Below are positions 6,056 through 6,430 of a stretch of DNA of 6,430 nucleotides, one piece after another. Origin of the DNA: an uncultured Chromatiaceae bacterium (GTDB taxonomy: Bacteria > Pseudomonadota > Gammaproteobacteria > Enterobacterales > Alteromonadaceae). A program made the position numbers and the translations under genes. The stretch's first letter is position 1, and each line of letters begins with the position of its first letter. The notes under the pieces are model-generated. The model worked only from the letters and a program-made list of their open reading frames with translations. It had not been told where the DNA came from and did no database searches. Location: assembly GCA_946482615.1 (NCBI GenBank), contig CAMLSF010000191.1:1-6430 (forward strand). Reading direction: 5' to 3'.

Positions 6056-6060
6056 TCGTT

Positions 6061-6430
6061 ATGTCTGTTGTTAGTGTCGAAAAATCCTCCTTTCTCTCAC
6101 GCCTGTTTTGCTTAGGACCTTATCGTTATCTGATCCGCACTGCTGTACTGGGCTTGCTGCTGCTGAGTTTAAGCAGGCTGGCACTGGTGTTGTGGCAATT
6201 CGACAGAGTAGACGGCACGGCATTGCTGTTTGACGTCTTAGTCCAGGGGATACGCGCCGATATTATTGTGGTGTCATTGTTTTTGCTGCTGCCAGTGCTG
6301 TTGATCCCGCTGGCTTCAGTGCGGGGACTGAATAAAGTCTGGTTTGAATTCAGCTATCTGTGGTGCCTGCTGGCATTAGTGCTGTTGGTGTTTATGGAGC
6401 TGGCGACGCCGGCTTTTATTTTGCAATACG
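6061..6430 (+). CDS. LTA synthase / OpgB-like family membrane phosphotransferase, N-terminal part (partial)
   Basis: The frame is open from the ATG at 6061 to the window edge, giving 123 codons of N-terminus. Three hydrophobic helices are visible: residues about 24-45 ('LIRTAVLGLLLLSLSRLALV'), 67-87 and 97-118 ('FSYLWCLLALVLLVFMELAT'). The ending 'FMELATPAFILQY' is what I recall from proteobacterial LTA-synthase-family proteins. Family members have several N-terminal helices followed by a sulfatase-fold periplasmic domain that transfers phosphoglycerol or a related head group using a metal and a Thr nucleophile. That domain is outside the window, so activity and substrate cannot be checked. 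The start is supported by GAGG at 6050-6053, seven bases upstream. The PmrA-type box and the hairpin upstream point to regulated expression separate from the pump operon. Confidence 0.72.
   Translation, partial: MSVVSVEKSSFLSRLFCLGPYRYLIRTAVLGLLLLSLSRLALVLWQFDRVDGTALLFDVLVQGIRADIIVVSLFLLLPVLLIPLASVRGLNKVWFEFSYLWCLLALVLLVFMELATPAFILQY

Overview
The window looks like a chromosomal segment of a gammaproteobacterium of the Alteromonadales/Chromatiaceae type (Rheinheimera, Alishewanella or Shewanella-like). This is inferred from moderate GC content, the style of the RND pump and TetR proteins, and the start of an LTA-synthase-family protein whose 'FMELATPAFI.QY' stretch I remember from those genera. 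No database search was possible, so the genus is a guess.

Layout. Positions 1-186 hold the 3' end of a gene entering from the left; it ends in one hydrophobic helix and a charged tail. Positions 187-362 contain no clear gene, apart from a 24-codon ORF (263-337) with a very good ribosome binding site. A GNAT N-acetyltransferase follows (363-836, +). It converges, across an 81-bp gap, on a TetR-family repressor (918-1499, -). The repressor is divergent from a two-gene RND efflux operon: a lipoprotein periplasmic adaptor (1655-2812, +) and an AcrB-type inner-membrane pump (2823-5948, +). After a 112-bp gap, the 5' end of an LTA synthase/OpgB-like membrane phosphotransferase (6061 onward, +) runs off the right edge.

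How the genes work together. The tetR-adaptor-pump unit is a classic locally repressed multidrug efflux module. A 38-bp, nearly perfect palindrome (1568-1605) lies between repressor and adaptor. The best -35 element of each divergent promoter falls inside it, so one bound repressor complex could shut both promoters. No outer-membrane channel is encoded here, but the adaptor keeps the R-L-S tip motif used to dock on TolC, so a TolC encoded elsewhere is the likely partner.

The most noteworthy non-coding signal is in the last gap. A perfect CTTAAG-N5-CTTAAG direct repeat (6000-6016) matches the PmrA/BasR box consensus and lies just upstream of the envelope phosphotransferase gene. A hairpin (6033-6055) then covers that gene's Shine-Dalgarno. 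I see no mobile element, CRISPR array, RNA gene or evidently new multi-gene system.
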